Of a DNA stretch of 64,000 nt, positions 24,651 through 34,109 are shown in pieces (position 1 is the first letter of the stretch; each line of letters opens with the position of its first letter). Both the position numbers and the translations under genes were made by a program. The stretch covers positions 1-64,000 of the forward strand of contig BQJD01000013.1 of assembly GCA_021604525.1 (NCBI GenBank). The letters run 5' to 3'. Below the pieces are notes generated by a model. The model saw only the letters and a list, made by a program, of their open reading frames with translations. It searched no databases and was not told the DNA's origin. Source of the DNA: a marine bacterium B5-7 (GTDB lineage Bacteria; Pseudomonadota; Gammaproteobacteria; Arenicellales; CAJQKF01).

Positions 24651-26678
24651 TCAATAGAAGACATTCAACATGACCAGCAGTACAACCAGAAATAACAAGG
24701 TCATGATGCTACCCGCCCGCAAGAAATCGGGGACACGATAACCGCCAGGCCCCATGATCAAGGCATTGACCTGATGGGTAGGAATAAGAAAGGAATTACT
24801 GGTAGCAAGTGCTACGGTGAGTGCATACAACGCCGGGTCTGCACCTACGCCAATGGCGATATTGACTGCCAGGGGTACCAGCAATACGGTAGCACCAACG
24901 TTAGACATAACCAGGGTAAAGAATGTAGCAAGCAATGCGACAGATGCCTGGATTACCCAACCAGGCATGTGACCAACTATCAGCAGTATCTGTTCGGCGA
25001 TCCACCTGGCGGTGCCACTATCGTGGACAGCATGACCCAATGGAATCAATGAAGCCAACAGGAACACTGTTTTCCAACTCACAGCGCGATAAGCCTCCTC
25101 CATTTTCAGCACGCCTGTTAAAACCATGCCTATCGCACCTGTTAGTAATGCAACCGACAGGGTGACGTGGGTGAACAGGATCAGCGACAGGGCTGCGACG
25201 AAGGAGAAAGCTGCCCAAGCAACTTTTTGTGGCCGCAATTCCTCGTGAGGATATTCTGTAGTAATCACTACGAAGTCGGGATTTTTGGATAACCGGTATA
25301 ACGCGTCCCAGGTTGTATGTACGACCAGGGTATCGCCCGTTTTGAGAGGTATGTCGCGTATCCCTTCACCTTCTCGCAAGGTTTCGCCATCGCGGTGCAG
25401 TGCAACCATGGCGATGCCGTAGGCTTTGCGCATCCATACATCGCGGGCAGTTTTGCCAATCAAACTGGAGCCGGGCCGTATAACCACCTCGGCAATACCC
25501 GACCGTGATGCCGACAGCGATTCGGCAAACTCGTCGATATGGGTCTTGAGTTCGAGCTTGTATTTCTCGACGAACGCCAACAGGTTTGATGGCGAGGCGA
25601 GAATACCCAAAGCGGTGCCAGCAGTGATGCCGGTATCACGAGACAATCCACCGGGGCCAATACGGACATCGTTGCCGGCGCTGGAGGCGATTACGCGAAT
25701 CCTATCTGACGTCTCGACATCATCCAGAGTCTTGCCGACGAGTTCACTGTTGGAAGGAACAGTAACCTCGAATAGCTCATAGTCCAACCCATATACATCC
25801 TGGAAATACTGCATGGTGCTAGTCGGATTCAACCCACCACTCGTTGTGGCAATGGGTGGTAGAACAAAGCGGCCGGCGACAATAAAGTAGGTGACACCGG
25901 TTGCAATCATGGCGAGGCCAATGGGAGTGACCGAAAACAAGGACCAGGTTTCCATCGCATGATCCGTGGGCAGCGATTTATTCGAAGTCAATATCAGGTC
26001 GTTTAGCAGGATCAAGGGACTAGAACCCACCATTGTCATGGTACCGCCAAGGATGGCGCAAAATCCCATGGGCATCAGCAATCGCGACATCGACAGTCCT
26101 GATCTGGCCGAGATACGCGAGACCACCGGCAAGAACAATGCCGCTGCGCCTACATTTTGCATGAACGAGGAGATGAGCCCGACGGTTGATGAAATGATTG
26201 GGACAATTCGTGATTCGGTTGTACCGCCGACTTTCAGAATCAGTGAGGCGACCTGGCTCATGACGCCGGTTTTATCGAGCCCGGCGCCGATAATCATGAC
26301 CGCGATGATCGACATTACCGCATTGGAAGAAAAGCCGTCAAAAAGCTGCTCAGGATGAATGAGAGCATGATCCAATCCCATTAATGGCGCAAGCAAACCG
26401 CTTAGACCAAGTAATACCATGATGGATATGGCAGCTACATCGACCTCGACAATCTCGAAAGCGAACAAATAAATTGTTAAAAGAAGTATCCCGGTAACCC
26501 AGGCTATTTCAAGTGTCGGCACGATGCCGGCGAGATACACCGCCAGACCAAGAAAAAATATCCCGGCGAAAATTTGGCGGGCATTTAAAGCGCCCAACTT
26601 TAACTGAAAGGGTGATGGGCCTGCGACGGTTTCATCCGATTGCAACATGCTTTCTCGATCGCTCTTTTTATGGGCCAT
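24651..26678 (-). CDS. SLC13/DASS-type permease with central TrkA-C (RCK-C) domains
   Basis: A 675-aa inner-membrane transporter. The N-terminal half has about five helices and the family motif SSFMQNVGAAALFLPV. Two cytosolic RCK_C/TrkA-C domains occupy about 290-460 (VPSNSELVGKTLDDV and IRPGSSLIGKTARDV each start one). The C-terminal half ends with the second DASS signature VMSNVGATVLLVPLAVNIA and TSNSFLIPTHQVNAL. By family it imports sulfate, di- or tricarboxylates, or other anions coupled to Na+ or H+. The substrate cannot be assigned; the Sac1/SLT sulfate-type permeases share the TrkA-C arrangement. The MBL gene follows immediately. Confidence 0.85.
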   Translation of the reverse strand: MAHKKSDRESMLQSDETVAGPSPFQLKLGALNARQIFAGIFFLGLAVYLAGIVPTLEIAWVTGILLLTIYLFAFEIVEVDVAAISIMVLLGLSGLLAPLMGLDHALIHPEQLFDGFSSNAVMSIIAVMIIGAGLDKTGVMSQVASLILKVGGTTESRIVPIISSTVGLISSFMQNVGAAALFLPVVSRISARSGLSMSRLLMPMGFCAILGGTMTMVGSSPLILLNDLILTSNKSLPTDHAMETWSLFSVTPIGLAMIATGVTYFIVAGRFVLPPIATTSGGLNPTSTMQYFQDVYGLDYELFEVTVPSNSELVGKTLDDVETSDRIRVIASSAGNDVRIGPGGLSRDTGITAGTALGILASPSNLLAFVEKYKLELKTHIDEFAESLSASRSGIAEVVIRPGSSLIGKTARDVWMRKAYGIAMVALHRDGETLREGEGIRDIPLKTGDTLVVHTTWDALYRLSKNPDFVVITTEYPHEELRPQKVAWAAFSFVAALSLILFTHVTLSVALLTGAIGMVLTGVLKMEEAYRAVSWKTVFLLASLIPLGHAVHDSGTARWIAEQILLIVGHMPGWVIQASVALLATFFTLVMSNVGATVLLVPLAVNIAIGVGADPALYALTVALATSNSFLIPTHQVNALIMGPGGYRVPDFLRAGSIMTLLFLVVLLVMLNVFY

Positions 26679-26861
26679 TGACGATACCCAATGAATATTT
26701 CAGGTATTGCCATCCATACCAATTTCGCAAATTAGTCCAAGTATAGCCTTGATCAACAGGAATTATTGTTAGAGAGCAAACGGAGTCAATAATTATTTTA
26801 ATACTTGAACTAACTTTGTATGTGCCAGTGGCATACGCTGAGTCAGGCAGTAAGCACTCGA

Positions 26862-27503
26862 CTATGATGTAAATGAATAGATTCTGGTCAACCAAATAGG
26901 TGTGCGGGCTTCGTCGCAACACCTGAAGCCACGTTCAACAAGCCATTTGTCAATCAACTGTGGATCATGAACATAGGAGCGGAAATCCGAACAGAATAGT
27001 TTGAAGAAAGGTGCGGAAGCGGCAGCAGCAAATCGCGTCAAGTGTCGGTAGCGCGGCAATGTCAGGCCGATTACGTTGCGGGTGCTTCTTACAGTACGAT
27101 CGATCAGCACATCGATATCGGGATAGCAGCAGATCACCTTGTCTAAAATCGTGATGTCGAAACGCGGTAAGTTCATCTGGACGAAGTCGCCAGTCTCATA
27201 GTGGCTTCGGTCGGCGAGACCGCGCTCCAGTGCCCAACCTTTGGCTTCGACGATCATTTTCGGGGCCAGGTCAATGCCGGTTGCCCGCCTGGCGCCGTGT
27301 TCCAGCATGAGTTGATGAAATTGTCCGACACCGCAACCCACTTCAAGGACATCCGAGTTTGTAAACCCGATTCTCTCAAGAGCGTCAAACAACTGGCGTT
27401 GTGAAGGTTCAAGACCGCGACGCTCGAAGCGACGACGATAACGTCTGGCAAGTCGGCTGAACAGACGGCCGGTGGAAATGGAATGTGGACAACAGGCTGA
27501 CAT
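26862..27503 (-). CDS. Class I SAM-dependent methyltransferase
   Basis: A 213-aa Rossmann-fold methyltransferase. Motif I is VLEVGCGVGQFHQLML near residue 52, the acidic loop after beta2 is TGIDLAP, and motif II region is YETGDFVQMNL. The N-terminal region with CCPHSISTGRLFSRLARRYRRRFERRG resembles a group of small methyltransferases related to BchM-like enzymes, but no photosynthesis genes are present. The acceptor substrate is unknown. It is a single gene between the permease and ilvE. Confidence 0.78.
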   Translation of the reverse strand: MSACCPHSISTGRLFSRLARRYRRRFERRGLEPSQRQLFDALERIGFTNSDVLEVGCGVGQFHQLMLEHGARRATGIDLAPKMIVEAKGWALERGLADRSHYETGDFVQMNLPRFDITILDKVICCYPDIDVLIDRTVRSTRNVIGLTLPRYRHLTRFAAAASAPFFKLFCSDFRSYVHDPQLIDKWLVERGFRCCDEARTPIWLTRIYSFTS

Positions 27504-27565
27504 CGAGATTTTGTCGATTTGCCGGTTATCGTAATGGGTCGGTTGCAGCCATGTTTAGATGGGTT

Positions 27566-28642
27566 CTACTCAATAAGCCGATTCCAGCCGAATTGATCAT
27601 CACAAGCGCCGCGCTGAATATCTACAATGCGCTGATAAAGATGCTGGGCGAGGGGACCCGGCTCAGCATGGTTGATAGTGATGTCGGTATCGTCGATACG
27701 TATACAACCCACTGGTGCAATCACCGCCGCTGTGCCAGCGCCGAACGCCTCTTCAAGACTTCCGTTTTCATGCGCTTTTAAAATGTCGTTGATGTCGATG
27801 CGACACTCCTCAACTGCTACACCTTCATCGCGCAGAATATCGATCACGCTTTCGCGGGTAACGCCGGGTAGTATCGTGCCATGAAGATCGGGTGTTAAGA
27901 CCTTGCCATCGATTTTGAAAAAGATATTCATCTGGCCGACTTCCTCCACATAACGATGTTCGAGCCCGTCGAGCCACAGCACCTGATCGTGTCCCAACTG
28001 TTGGCTTTCACTTCCCGGCAATAGCGAGGCGGCATAATTTCCGGCAGTTTTTGCATAGCCCATGCCGCCCGGTGCAGAGCGTGTATAACGACGCTCTGCT
28101 TTCAGAGCGACCGTGCCGCCGGTGAAGTATTCACGCACCGGTGAGGTCATGATGAAAAATCGATATTCGCGAGCCGGTCTTACGTTAAGATTTGATTCGG
28201 TAGCGACAACGAGCGGGCGGATGTACAAGGCCTGTCCGCGCTTCGATGGTATCCAATTTCGATCAATACGCACCAGTGAATCGATAGCATCCAAAAATGT
28301 TTCACGATCGAATGTCGGTATGCACAGGCGCTGACAGGACCTTTCCAAACGGGAAAAATTGCGATCCGGTCTGAACACCCTGATCATGCCATCTTCACCC
28401 CTGAACGCTTTCAGGCCTTCGAATACTGCTTGACCGTAGTGTAAGCACAGTGCGCCGGGTTCTATTGCAAACGGCCCGTACGGCACAATTCGCGGGTCGC
28501 GCCACGCACCATCGCTGTAGTCCATCTGAAACATGTGGTCGCTGAACATATCACCGAACCCCAGGTCGAAGTCGGGGTTCTCCAAATCGATTTCGTCAAC
28601 TCGGCTGGAGGCAATTCGTTGAGTAGGAATGGATACTGTCAT
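27566..28642 (-). CDS. ilvE: Branched-chain amino acid aminotransferase
   Basis: A 358-aa fold-type IV PLP aminotransferase of the long (class II-like) BCAT form, which interconverts Val, Leu and Ile with their 2-oxo acids using glutamate. GQAVFEGLKAFRGEDG, the PLP lysine in GYAKTAGNYAAS, EEVGQMNIFF and the phosphate-binding GTILPGVTRESVI and EEAFGAGTAAVIAPVG are all visible. ATG 28642 matches the usual N-terminus; the open frame to 28783 adds an unlikely basic stretch. It is divergent from the DddP-like gene. Confidence 0.92.
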   Translation of the reverse strand: MTVSIPTQRIASSRVDEIDLENPDFDLGFGDMFSDHMFQMDYSDGAWRDPRIVPYGPFAIEPGALCLHYGQAVFEGLKAFRGEDGMIRVFRPDRNFSRLERSCQRLCIPTFDRETFLDAIDSLVRIDRNWIPSKRGQALYIRPLVVATESNLNVRPAREYRFFIMTSPVREYFTGGTVALKAERRYTRSAPGGMGYAKTAGNYAASLLPGSESQQLGHDQVLWLDGLEHRYVEEVGQMNIFFKIDGKVLTPDLHGTILPGVTRESVIDILRDEGVAVEECRIDINDILKAHENGSLEEAFGAGTAAVIAPVGCIRIDDTDITINHAEPGPLAQHLYQRIVDIQRGACDDQFGWNRLIE

Positions 28643-28831
28643 GATCAATCTTTGTCGTTTACGGGGCGCTCCTGATGATACGCCAGTTGGAAGATGGCGG
28701 CGAGTATGACGGGTATAAATTTGTTTGCCGACGCCAATACCTGACGGCTTCGGAACAGTCGGCCTCACCAAAATATGCGACAAACGTAGGGCCTGGTCAG
28801 TCTTTCATTCGCATTAACTGAGGTACCCGTC

Positions 28832-30082
28832 ATGCAATCCGAGCGCGCTGCAAACACCCCTCAACATGGCATTCGCCAGCATGGTGCGATGGAGTTCACC
28901 GATCCGCCGGCAGAACTTGATCAGGTACGTATGTATCGACTCGGTCGCATTCGTGAACAGTTGCAAAGGCTCGACTATGCTGGTGTGCTCTTATTCGATC
29001 AGGTGAATACCCGCTACGCCACCGATGCGACCAATATGCAAATCTGGTGCTCGCATTACGAAACAAGATGTGTTTTCGTTGCCACCGAAGGACCCGTTGT
29101 TCTGTTCGATTACGGTAATTATCCGCACCTTGTCGAAGGTCTGCCGACCATCGACGAATATCGCAAGATGCCTTCGTTTTATTACTTCACAGCCGGGCCG
29201 CGAGCGAGCGAGTTCGCTGCCATTTTCGTTGCCGAGATTGACGACCTGGTGAGTTGTTACGGCGGCGGTAATCGGCGACTTGCAATCGATCGGTTATCGT
29301 TTGAGGGGACCGCACCGATTTGTGCACGGGGTATTGAAATACATGACGGACTCGAAGTTCTGGAGCAGGCTCGAGTTATCAAATCGAACGCTGAACTTAT
29401 GTTGATGCGTGCCTCAATTGATGTATGCCAACGCGGAATGCAGGCGATGTACGATATCCTTGAGCCCGGTATTACCGAGAACGCCCTGTGGGCAAAATTA
29501 CATCAGGTAAATATAGAGCAAGGTGGTGAATGGATCGAGACGCGCTTGTTGAGTTCGGGACCACGAACCAATCCATGGTTTCGAGAAAGTTCAATGCGGA
29601 AAATGGAATCTGGTGATCTGGTCAGTTTCGATACGGACCTGATTGGACCGTACGGATACTGTGCGGACATCTCCCGCAGTTGGCTATGTGGCGACGTTAG
29701 ACCGACTGACGAACAAAGGCGCCTGTATGCCCATGCTTTTGATCAGATCGAAACCAATATCGAACGACTCAAACCCGGTATGACGTTTCGCGAGGTCAGT
29801 CTTGGCGCCTGGAAAATTCCGTCTGAATTCGAAGTAAACCGTTATGGATCGCTGATCCACGGAGTGGGTCTTGCTGACGAGTATCCGAGTATCAAACATG
29901 CCCTCGATGTCGATGCACGTGGATATGAGGGCGTGGTTCTGCCGGGAATGACGTTATGCGTGGAATCGTATATTGGTGCTGAAGGCGGACGTGAAGGCGT
30001 CAAGCTCGAAGAGCAGGTGCTTGTTACGGATAGCGGCGTTGAACGATTATCGAATTACCCGTATGAGATGGACTGGCTTTGA
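28832..30082 (+). CDS. dddP: DMSP lyase, DddP family (M24 fold)
   Basis: A 416-aa protein of the M24 creatinase/prolidase fold, the family in which DddP cleaves dimethylsulfoniopropionate to DMS and acrylate. Visible residues are D267 and D269 (SFDTDL), D279 (CADISRS), H343 and D349 (HGVGLADE), E378 (CVESYIG), E393 (KLEEQVLV) and Y338. As I recall it, the published Ruegeria lacuscaerulensis DddP set is D295, D297, D307, Y366, H371, D377, E406 and E421; ours is the same series minus 28 at every position. The second Asp of DTD, where peptidases have glycine, and the catalytic Asp after HGVG separate it from Xaa-Pro peptidases. GGEWIETRLL and SGPRTNPWF also fit. Start ATG 28832 has GAGGT 8 nt upstream. 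Activity is inferred, not proven. Confidence 0.83.
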   Translation: MQSERAANTPQHGIRQHGAMEFTDPPAELDQVRMYRLGRIREQLQRLDYAGVLLFDQVNTRYATDATNMQIWCSHYETRCVFVATEGPVVLFDYGNYPHLVEGLPTIDEYRKMPSFYYFTAGPRASEFAAIFVAEIDDLVSCYGGGNRRLAIDRLSFEGTAPICARGIEIHDGLEVLEQARVIKSNAELMLMRASIDVCQRGMQAMYDILEPGITENALWAKLHQVNIEQGGEWIETRLLSSGPRTNPWFRESSMRKMESGDLVSFDTDLIGPYGYCADISRSWLCGDVRPTDEQRRLYAHAFDQIETNIERLKPGMTFREVSLGAWKIPSEFEVNRYGSLIHGVGLADEYPSIKHALDVDARGYEGVVLPGMTLCVESYIGAEGGREGVKLEEQVLVTDSGVERLSNYPYEMDWL

Positions 30083-30116
30083 CAGATCGCCAGGCTCAGT
30101 TCGTTTACAGCAGTGG

Positions 30117-31058
30117 TTATGATTTCGCTTTGGCAAGTCGCGCGGTGCTGACCCGTGAAACGGGTTGCTTGTCGAGTGCATTCAGGATAAAGCCTGCAGT
30201 GTCGAGTAACCGGTCAAAATCTATACCGTGTTGAATACCCATTCCATCAAGCATGTAGATAACATCCTCAGTGGCGACGTTGCCGGCCGCGCCGGGCGCA
30301 TACGGGCAGCCGCCAAGACCTGCAACCGAACTGTCGATCACCGATATGCCTTCGCCAAGCGCTGCAAAAATATTCACGAGTGCCTGTCCATAAGTATCAT
30401 GAAAATGCACTGCCAGTTGTGTCACAGGTACGACTTCGGTAACACGTCTGATCAAAGCAACGGCCTTGAGTGGTGTACCAGTGCCGATCGTGTCGCCCAG
30501 GGAAACCTCGTAACAGCCCATTTTGATTAGCTGTTCAGATACATCGGCTACCCGGTCTGGATCGACATCACCCTCGTAAGGGCAACCGAGTACGCAGGAG
30601 ACATAGCCTCGCACCCGCAGTCCTTCAGCAAGCGCCCTGGAACAAACCGGCCTGAATCGCTCCAGGCTTTCAGCAATGGAACAGTTAATATTTTTTGCTG
30701 AAAATGTCTCTGAAGCAGCGCCGAATACTGCGATCTCGGTTGCACCGGATTCGATAGCCGCTTCGAGTCCGCGAAGATTCGGAACCAGCACGGCAAGGTG
30801 ATCACGGTCGGACCGATCGAAATGTTCCAGTAGAATGCCGGTGTCGGCCATTTTCGGCACCCAGCGTGGTGATACGAAGCTGCCCGCCTCGACCGCTTTA
30901 AGCCCACAGTCGAGGAGACGACGCACCAGTTCGATACGGGTTTGCGTAGAAAATTCTGCCGATTCGTTTTGCAAGCCATCCCGCGGTCCGACTTCGACAA
31001 TCCTGACTTTAGTTGGATAAACGCCGGCAGGTCGTGCCGCTGCGCTGGATGAGGCCAT
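30117..31058 (-). CDS. mvaB: Hydroxymethylglutaryl-CoA lyase
   Basis: A 313-aa TIM-barrel lyase that splits HMG-CoA into acetyl-CoA and acetoacetate, the last step of leucine catabolism. RIVEVGPRDGLQNE opens the barrel with the catalytic Arg-Asp, HFHDTYGQALVNIFAAL supplies the metal-binding histidines, and GLGGCPYAPGAAGNVATEDV contains the catalytic cysteine signature. It begins 2 bp after the coq7 stop, so the two are co-transcribed. Other leucine-pathway genes (liuABCD) are not in the window. Confidence 0.95.
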   Translation of the reverse strand: MASSSAAARPAGVYPTKVRIVEVGPRDGLQNESAEFSTQTRIELVRRLLDCGLKAVEAGSFVSPRWVPKMADTGILLEHFDRSDRDHLAVLVPNLRGLEAAIESGATEIAVFGAASETFSAKNINCSIAESLERFRPVCSRALAEGLRVRGYVSCVLGCPYEGDVDPDRVADVSEQLIKMGCYEVSLGDTIGTGTPLKAVALIRRVTEVVPVTQLAVHFHDTYGQALVNIFAALGEGISVIDSSVAGLGGCPYAPGAAGNVATEDVIYMLDGMGIQHGIDFDRLLDTAGFILNALDKQPVSRVSTARLAKAKS

Positions 31059-31060
31059 GA

Positions 31061-31708
31061 CTAAATGTAGTGCGCGGTGCGTGTCATGACCTTTGAAGCA
31101 AGACGCATGAGGCTTTTGAATGGTGGCGGCAGATCGGCGGCACCGGCAGTGACCGCCATTGTGGCGTGCTCGCGTTCGTCGCTTTTCATCTGCTTGACCA
31201 CCGCGCGACTTTTGGCATCGTCAACCGGCAGCCGTTGCAGGTGACCCTCGAGATGTTCGACGACCTGGCGTTCGGTTTCAGCAACGAAACCGAGATTCCA
31301 GCGATCACCGGCTAATCCGGCCAAGGCACCAATGGCGAATGCGCCACCGTACCAAAGGGGGTTCAGCAGACTGCGATGGCCGTCGAGTTCGTCGATGCGT
31401 TGGGCACACCATTTGAGATGATCATTCTCTTCTTCAGCAGCCTGCAGCATGCTGCGTCGAACTTCATCGTTGCGGGAGGTGACGGCCTGTGCCTGATACA
31501 GTGCCTGGGCGCAGACCTCGCCAACGTGATTGACACGCATCAACGCCGCTGAAAGTTTTTTTTCCGACGCATCGAGATCGGTTTCGTCCATGTTACTCGC
31601 CGGGTCGGGGCGACCGGTTCCTGGAGGATTACCGAAAATCGTCGTCAAGGCCTCGTCAGCACGCATCAAAAGGTGATCCATGGGTGAATAGCGACGCGTT
31701 GTCTGCAT
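31061..31708 (-). CDS. coq7: Demethoxyubiquinone hydroxylase Coq7
   Basis: A 215-aa di-iron ferritin-like monooxygenase that hydroxylates 2-polyprenyl-3-methyl-6-methoxy-1,4-benzoquinol in ubiquinone biosynthesis. The carboxylate-bridged iron ligands are in [25 protein letters not shown] (E-x-x-H), [13 protein letters not shown] and [10 protein letters not shown] (E-x-x-H). ATG 31708 is preceded by GGGAG at 8 nt, and the protein starts [14 protein letters not shown] like other Coq7 enzymes. The frame extends upstream to 31798 without support. First gene of a coq7-mvaB pair. Confidence 0.94.
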   Translation of the reverse strand: MQTTRRYSPMDHLLMRADEALTTIFGNPPGTGRPDPASNMDETDLDASEKKLSAALMRVNHVGEVCAQALYQAQAVTSRNDEVRRSMLQAAEEENDHLKWCAQRIDELDGHRSLLNPLWYGGAFAIGALAGLAGDRWNLGFVAETERQVVEHLEGHLQRLPVDDAKSRAVVKQMKSDEREHATMAVTAGAADLPPPFKSLMRLASKVMTRTAHYI

Positions 31709-31941
31709 TTGAAAACTCCCGGTCATAAAGCCAAAGTTCAAGGGTAATTGTAACGCTGCCGGGCTGTTCAGGCTAACTTGTTGTGGCACCATTAACAAAT
31801 TGCTATCCTGCCGCAGTCACCTGCAGACACTCGCCTGAACATGTTGTCTGGCAGGCGAACCATCGGTCGTTTGGATAGATCTCATGACCGTTAAACATCA
31901 CACATTAATTCGCGTATTTATCCAATCCGGAGCTTCCCCTA

Positions 31942-33741
31942 ATGGCAGAATATATAGCCCCACTCAGGGATTTTAAATTCATCCTTGAAGAATTGGCTGA
32001 TCTCGAAGGCGTGGCGGCACTGCCTGGCCTTGAGGAAGCGACCCCGGATCTGGTCGATGCGGTTCTTGCGGAGGCCGGCAAATTTGCCACCAACGTACTA
32101 TCGCCACTGAATAAAGTCGGCGACACGGTTGGTGCACGATTTATCAATGGTGAAGTCAAGACTGCCGACGGCTGGAAGGATGCCTACCGGGCATTTTCCG
32201 AGGGCGGATGGTCATCGCTTGCATTCGATCCAGCCTATGGCGGTCAGGGGTTGCCGACATTGGTATCTGCTGCCGTGCAGGAGATGCAAAATAGTGCCAA
32301 CCTGGCATTCGCATTGTGCCCGATGCTGACCCAGGCAGCAGTCGAAGCAATCACCCACCATGGTTCCGATGCGCAAAGAGAAACTTATCTTGAAAAAATG
32401 ATTAGTGGTGAATGGACCGGAACCATGAACCTGACCGAACCGCAGGCGGGTTCCGATCTTGCCGCCATAAAGACTACAGCCGAACCGCAAGGGAATCATT
32501 ACCTGGTCAAGGGTCAGAAAATCTTCATCACCTATGGCGATCATGACCTCACTTCCAACACGATCCATATGGTCCTTGCGCGTATTCCGGGTGCGCCCGA
32601 TGGCGTGAAGGGAATCTCCTTGTTTATCGTACCGAAGTTTCTTGTGGATGAAGAGGGTAACCCCGGGCAACGAAATGATGTCAAGTGTGTCTCCATCGAA
32701 CACAAGCTGGGTATTCATGGAAGCCCCACAGCGGTGTTGGCCTATGGAGATGATGGCGGCGCGACCGGCTATCTCGTTGGTGAGGAAAATCGTGGCCTTG
32801 AATACATGTTCACCATGATGAACCTCGCTCGTCATGCCGTTGGGGTAGAGGGCTACGCACTGGGTGAACGCGCCTATCAGCAGGCGTTGGAATATGCACG
32901 CGAGCGGGTTCAGGGACGTGATTCGCAAGTGCCAACAGAGCGGGTGGCGATTGTTCGCCATCCTGATGTCAGACGTATGCTGATGGACATGAAAGTCCAG
33001 GTCGAAGCCATGCGGGCGGTCGGTTGTATTGCCGCCGGTGCGATGGATAAATCAATGCGCAGTACCGATCAATCACTCCTGAAAGACGCATGCAACCTGG
33101 TGGACATCCTGACGCCCATCGTCAAAGGCTGGTCCACAGAGGTGGGTACCGAGCTGACCTCGATTGGACTTCAAGTACATGGCGGCATGGGCTTCATCGA
33201 AGAAACCGGTGCCGCCCAGTATTATCGCGACGCACGAATCACGCCAATATATGAAGGCACCACTGGAATCCAGGCAAATGATATTGCCGGTAGAAAACTC
33301 CTGCGAGACGGTGGTGTTCTGGCGAGCTGGATGATTGCGAAAATGCGAACAGATATGGGTGTGCTGACTTCAGTCGACAGCGAAGAGGCAGGAAGCCTTC
33401 ACGAAGCCATGGAGACAGCGCTCAATGCGCTTGAAGACTCAGTTACCGAACTGCTTGCCCAAGGGGAGTCAAATGCGTCACAGGCCATGGCGGTATCCGT
33501 ACCCTATCTGATGCAATTTGGTTACGTTGTCGGCGGTTGGGCGATGACTCTTGCCTACGCAGCGGCCGAGCGTCATATCGCCGATTCAAGCGACGATCCC
33601 TTCTACCGCGATAAGCAGCTATCTGCCGTGCATTACATTCAGCAGATTCTGCCCCGTGCGAGCGCCTGCCATGCGCGTATTCAATCAGGCGGTCAATTGA
33701 TAGTCGACATAGACGACGATTGGTTCAGCCGCGCGTATTAA
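31942..33741 (+). CDS. Long acyl-CoA dehydrogenase, DmdC-like
   Basis: A 599-aa FAD acyl-CoA dehydrogenase with the extra C-terminal domain found in the DmdC (3-methylmercaptopropionyl-CoA dehydrogenase) and related long ACADs. The FAD/substrate loop is TMNLTEPQAGSDLAA, the helical part has GMGFIEETGAAQYYRDARI, and the catalytic glutamate is E438 in PIYEGTTGIQAND, the position of E435 reported for Ruegeria DmdC. MAEYIAPLRDFKFILEEL is the family N-terminus. Transcription is divergent from coq7-mvaB, and the gene is 1.9 kb from dddP. The DMSP-demethylation role is only suggested: dmdA, dmdB and dmdD are absent here, and this family also includes medium/long-chain fatty acyl-CoA dehydrogenases. 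Confidence 0.8.
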   Translation: MAEYIAPLRDFKFILEELADLEGVAALPGLEEATPDLVDAVLAEAGKFATNVLSPLNKVGDTVGARFINGEVKTADGWKDAYRAFSEGGWSSLAFDPAYGGQGLPTLVSAAVQEMQNSANLAFALCPMLTQAAVEAITHHGSDAQRETYLEKMISGEWTGTMNLTEPQAGSDLAAIKTTAEPQGNHYLVKGQKIFITYGDHDLTSNTIHMVLARIPGAPDGVKGISLFIVPKFLVDEEGNPGQRNDVKCVSIEHKLGIHGSPTAVLAYGDDGGATGYLVGEENRGLEYMFTMMNLARHAVGVEGYALGERAYQQALEYARERVQGRDSQVPTERVAIVRHPDVRRMLMDMKVQVEAMRAVGCIAAGAMDKSMRSTDQSLLKDACNLVDILTPIVKGWSTEVGTELTSIGLQVHGGMGFIEETGAAQYYRDARITPIYEGTTGIQANDIAGRKLLRDGGVLASWMIAKMRTDMGVLTSVDSEEAGSLHEAMETALNALEDSVTELLAQGESNASQAMAVSVPYLMQFGYVVGGWAMTLAYAAAERHIADSSDDPFYRDKQLSAVHYIQQILPRASACHARIQSGGQLIVDIDDDWFSRAY

Positions 33742-33770
33742 CAGCATAATATTCGTCCTTAAAGATCCGC

Positions 33771-34109
33771 TCAGGCAAGCTTCAGGCCATTGTCGACCGG
33801 TCGTTCCGGCGTTGCCAGCACAACGCTGCCGTCTTCGCGAACAAAACCTGTGACCAGGCATTCGGAACGCATCGGGCCGATCTGTTTTACCGGAAAATTT
33901 ATGACGCCCACAATCTGCATTCCAAGCAGTTTTTCCTTATCGTAAAGATCGGTTATCTGAGCGCTTGATTTGCGAATGCCGATATCCGTTCCGAAGTCGA
34001 TCTTTAACTTGTAGGCGGGTCGCCGTGCCTCGGGAAAATCTTCAACTTCGATAATGGTCCCACTGCGAAGCTCGACTTGCTCGAATTCGTCCCAACTTAT
34101 CTCCTTCAT
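33771..34109 (-). CDS. tRNA-binding domain protein, CsaA-like
   Basis: A 112-aa single OB-fold protein of the CsaA/EMAPII tRNA-binding family. Characteristic segments are [58 protein letters not shown] and the C-terminal [12 protein letters not shown]. CsaA proteins bind tRNA and have been proposed as export chaperones. The ATG overlaps the stop of the upstream kinase gene by 4 bp (ATGA), so it is translationally coupled. Confidence 0.88.
   Translation of the reverse strand: MKEISWDEFEQVELRSGTIIEVEDFPEARRPAYKLKIDFGTDIGIRKSSAQITDLYDKEKLLGMQIVGVINFPVKQIGPMRSECLVTGFVREDGSVVLATPERPVDNGLKLA

Noticed and set aside
28832..30082. Simple Xaa-Pro dipeptidase
   Set aside because: The second Asp in SFDTDL and the Asp after HGVG, with exact DddP spacing, are not expected in peptidases of the M24 family.
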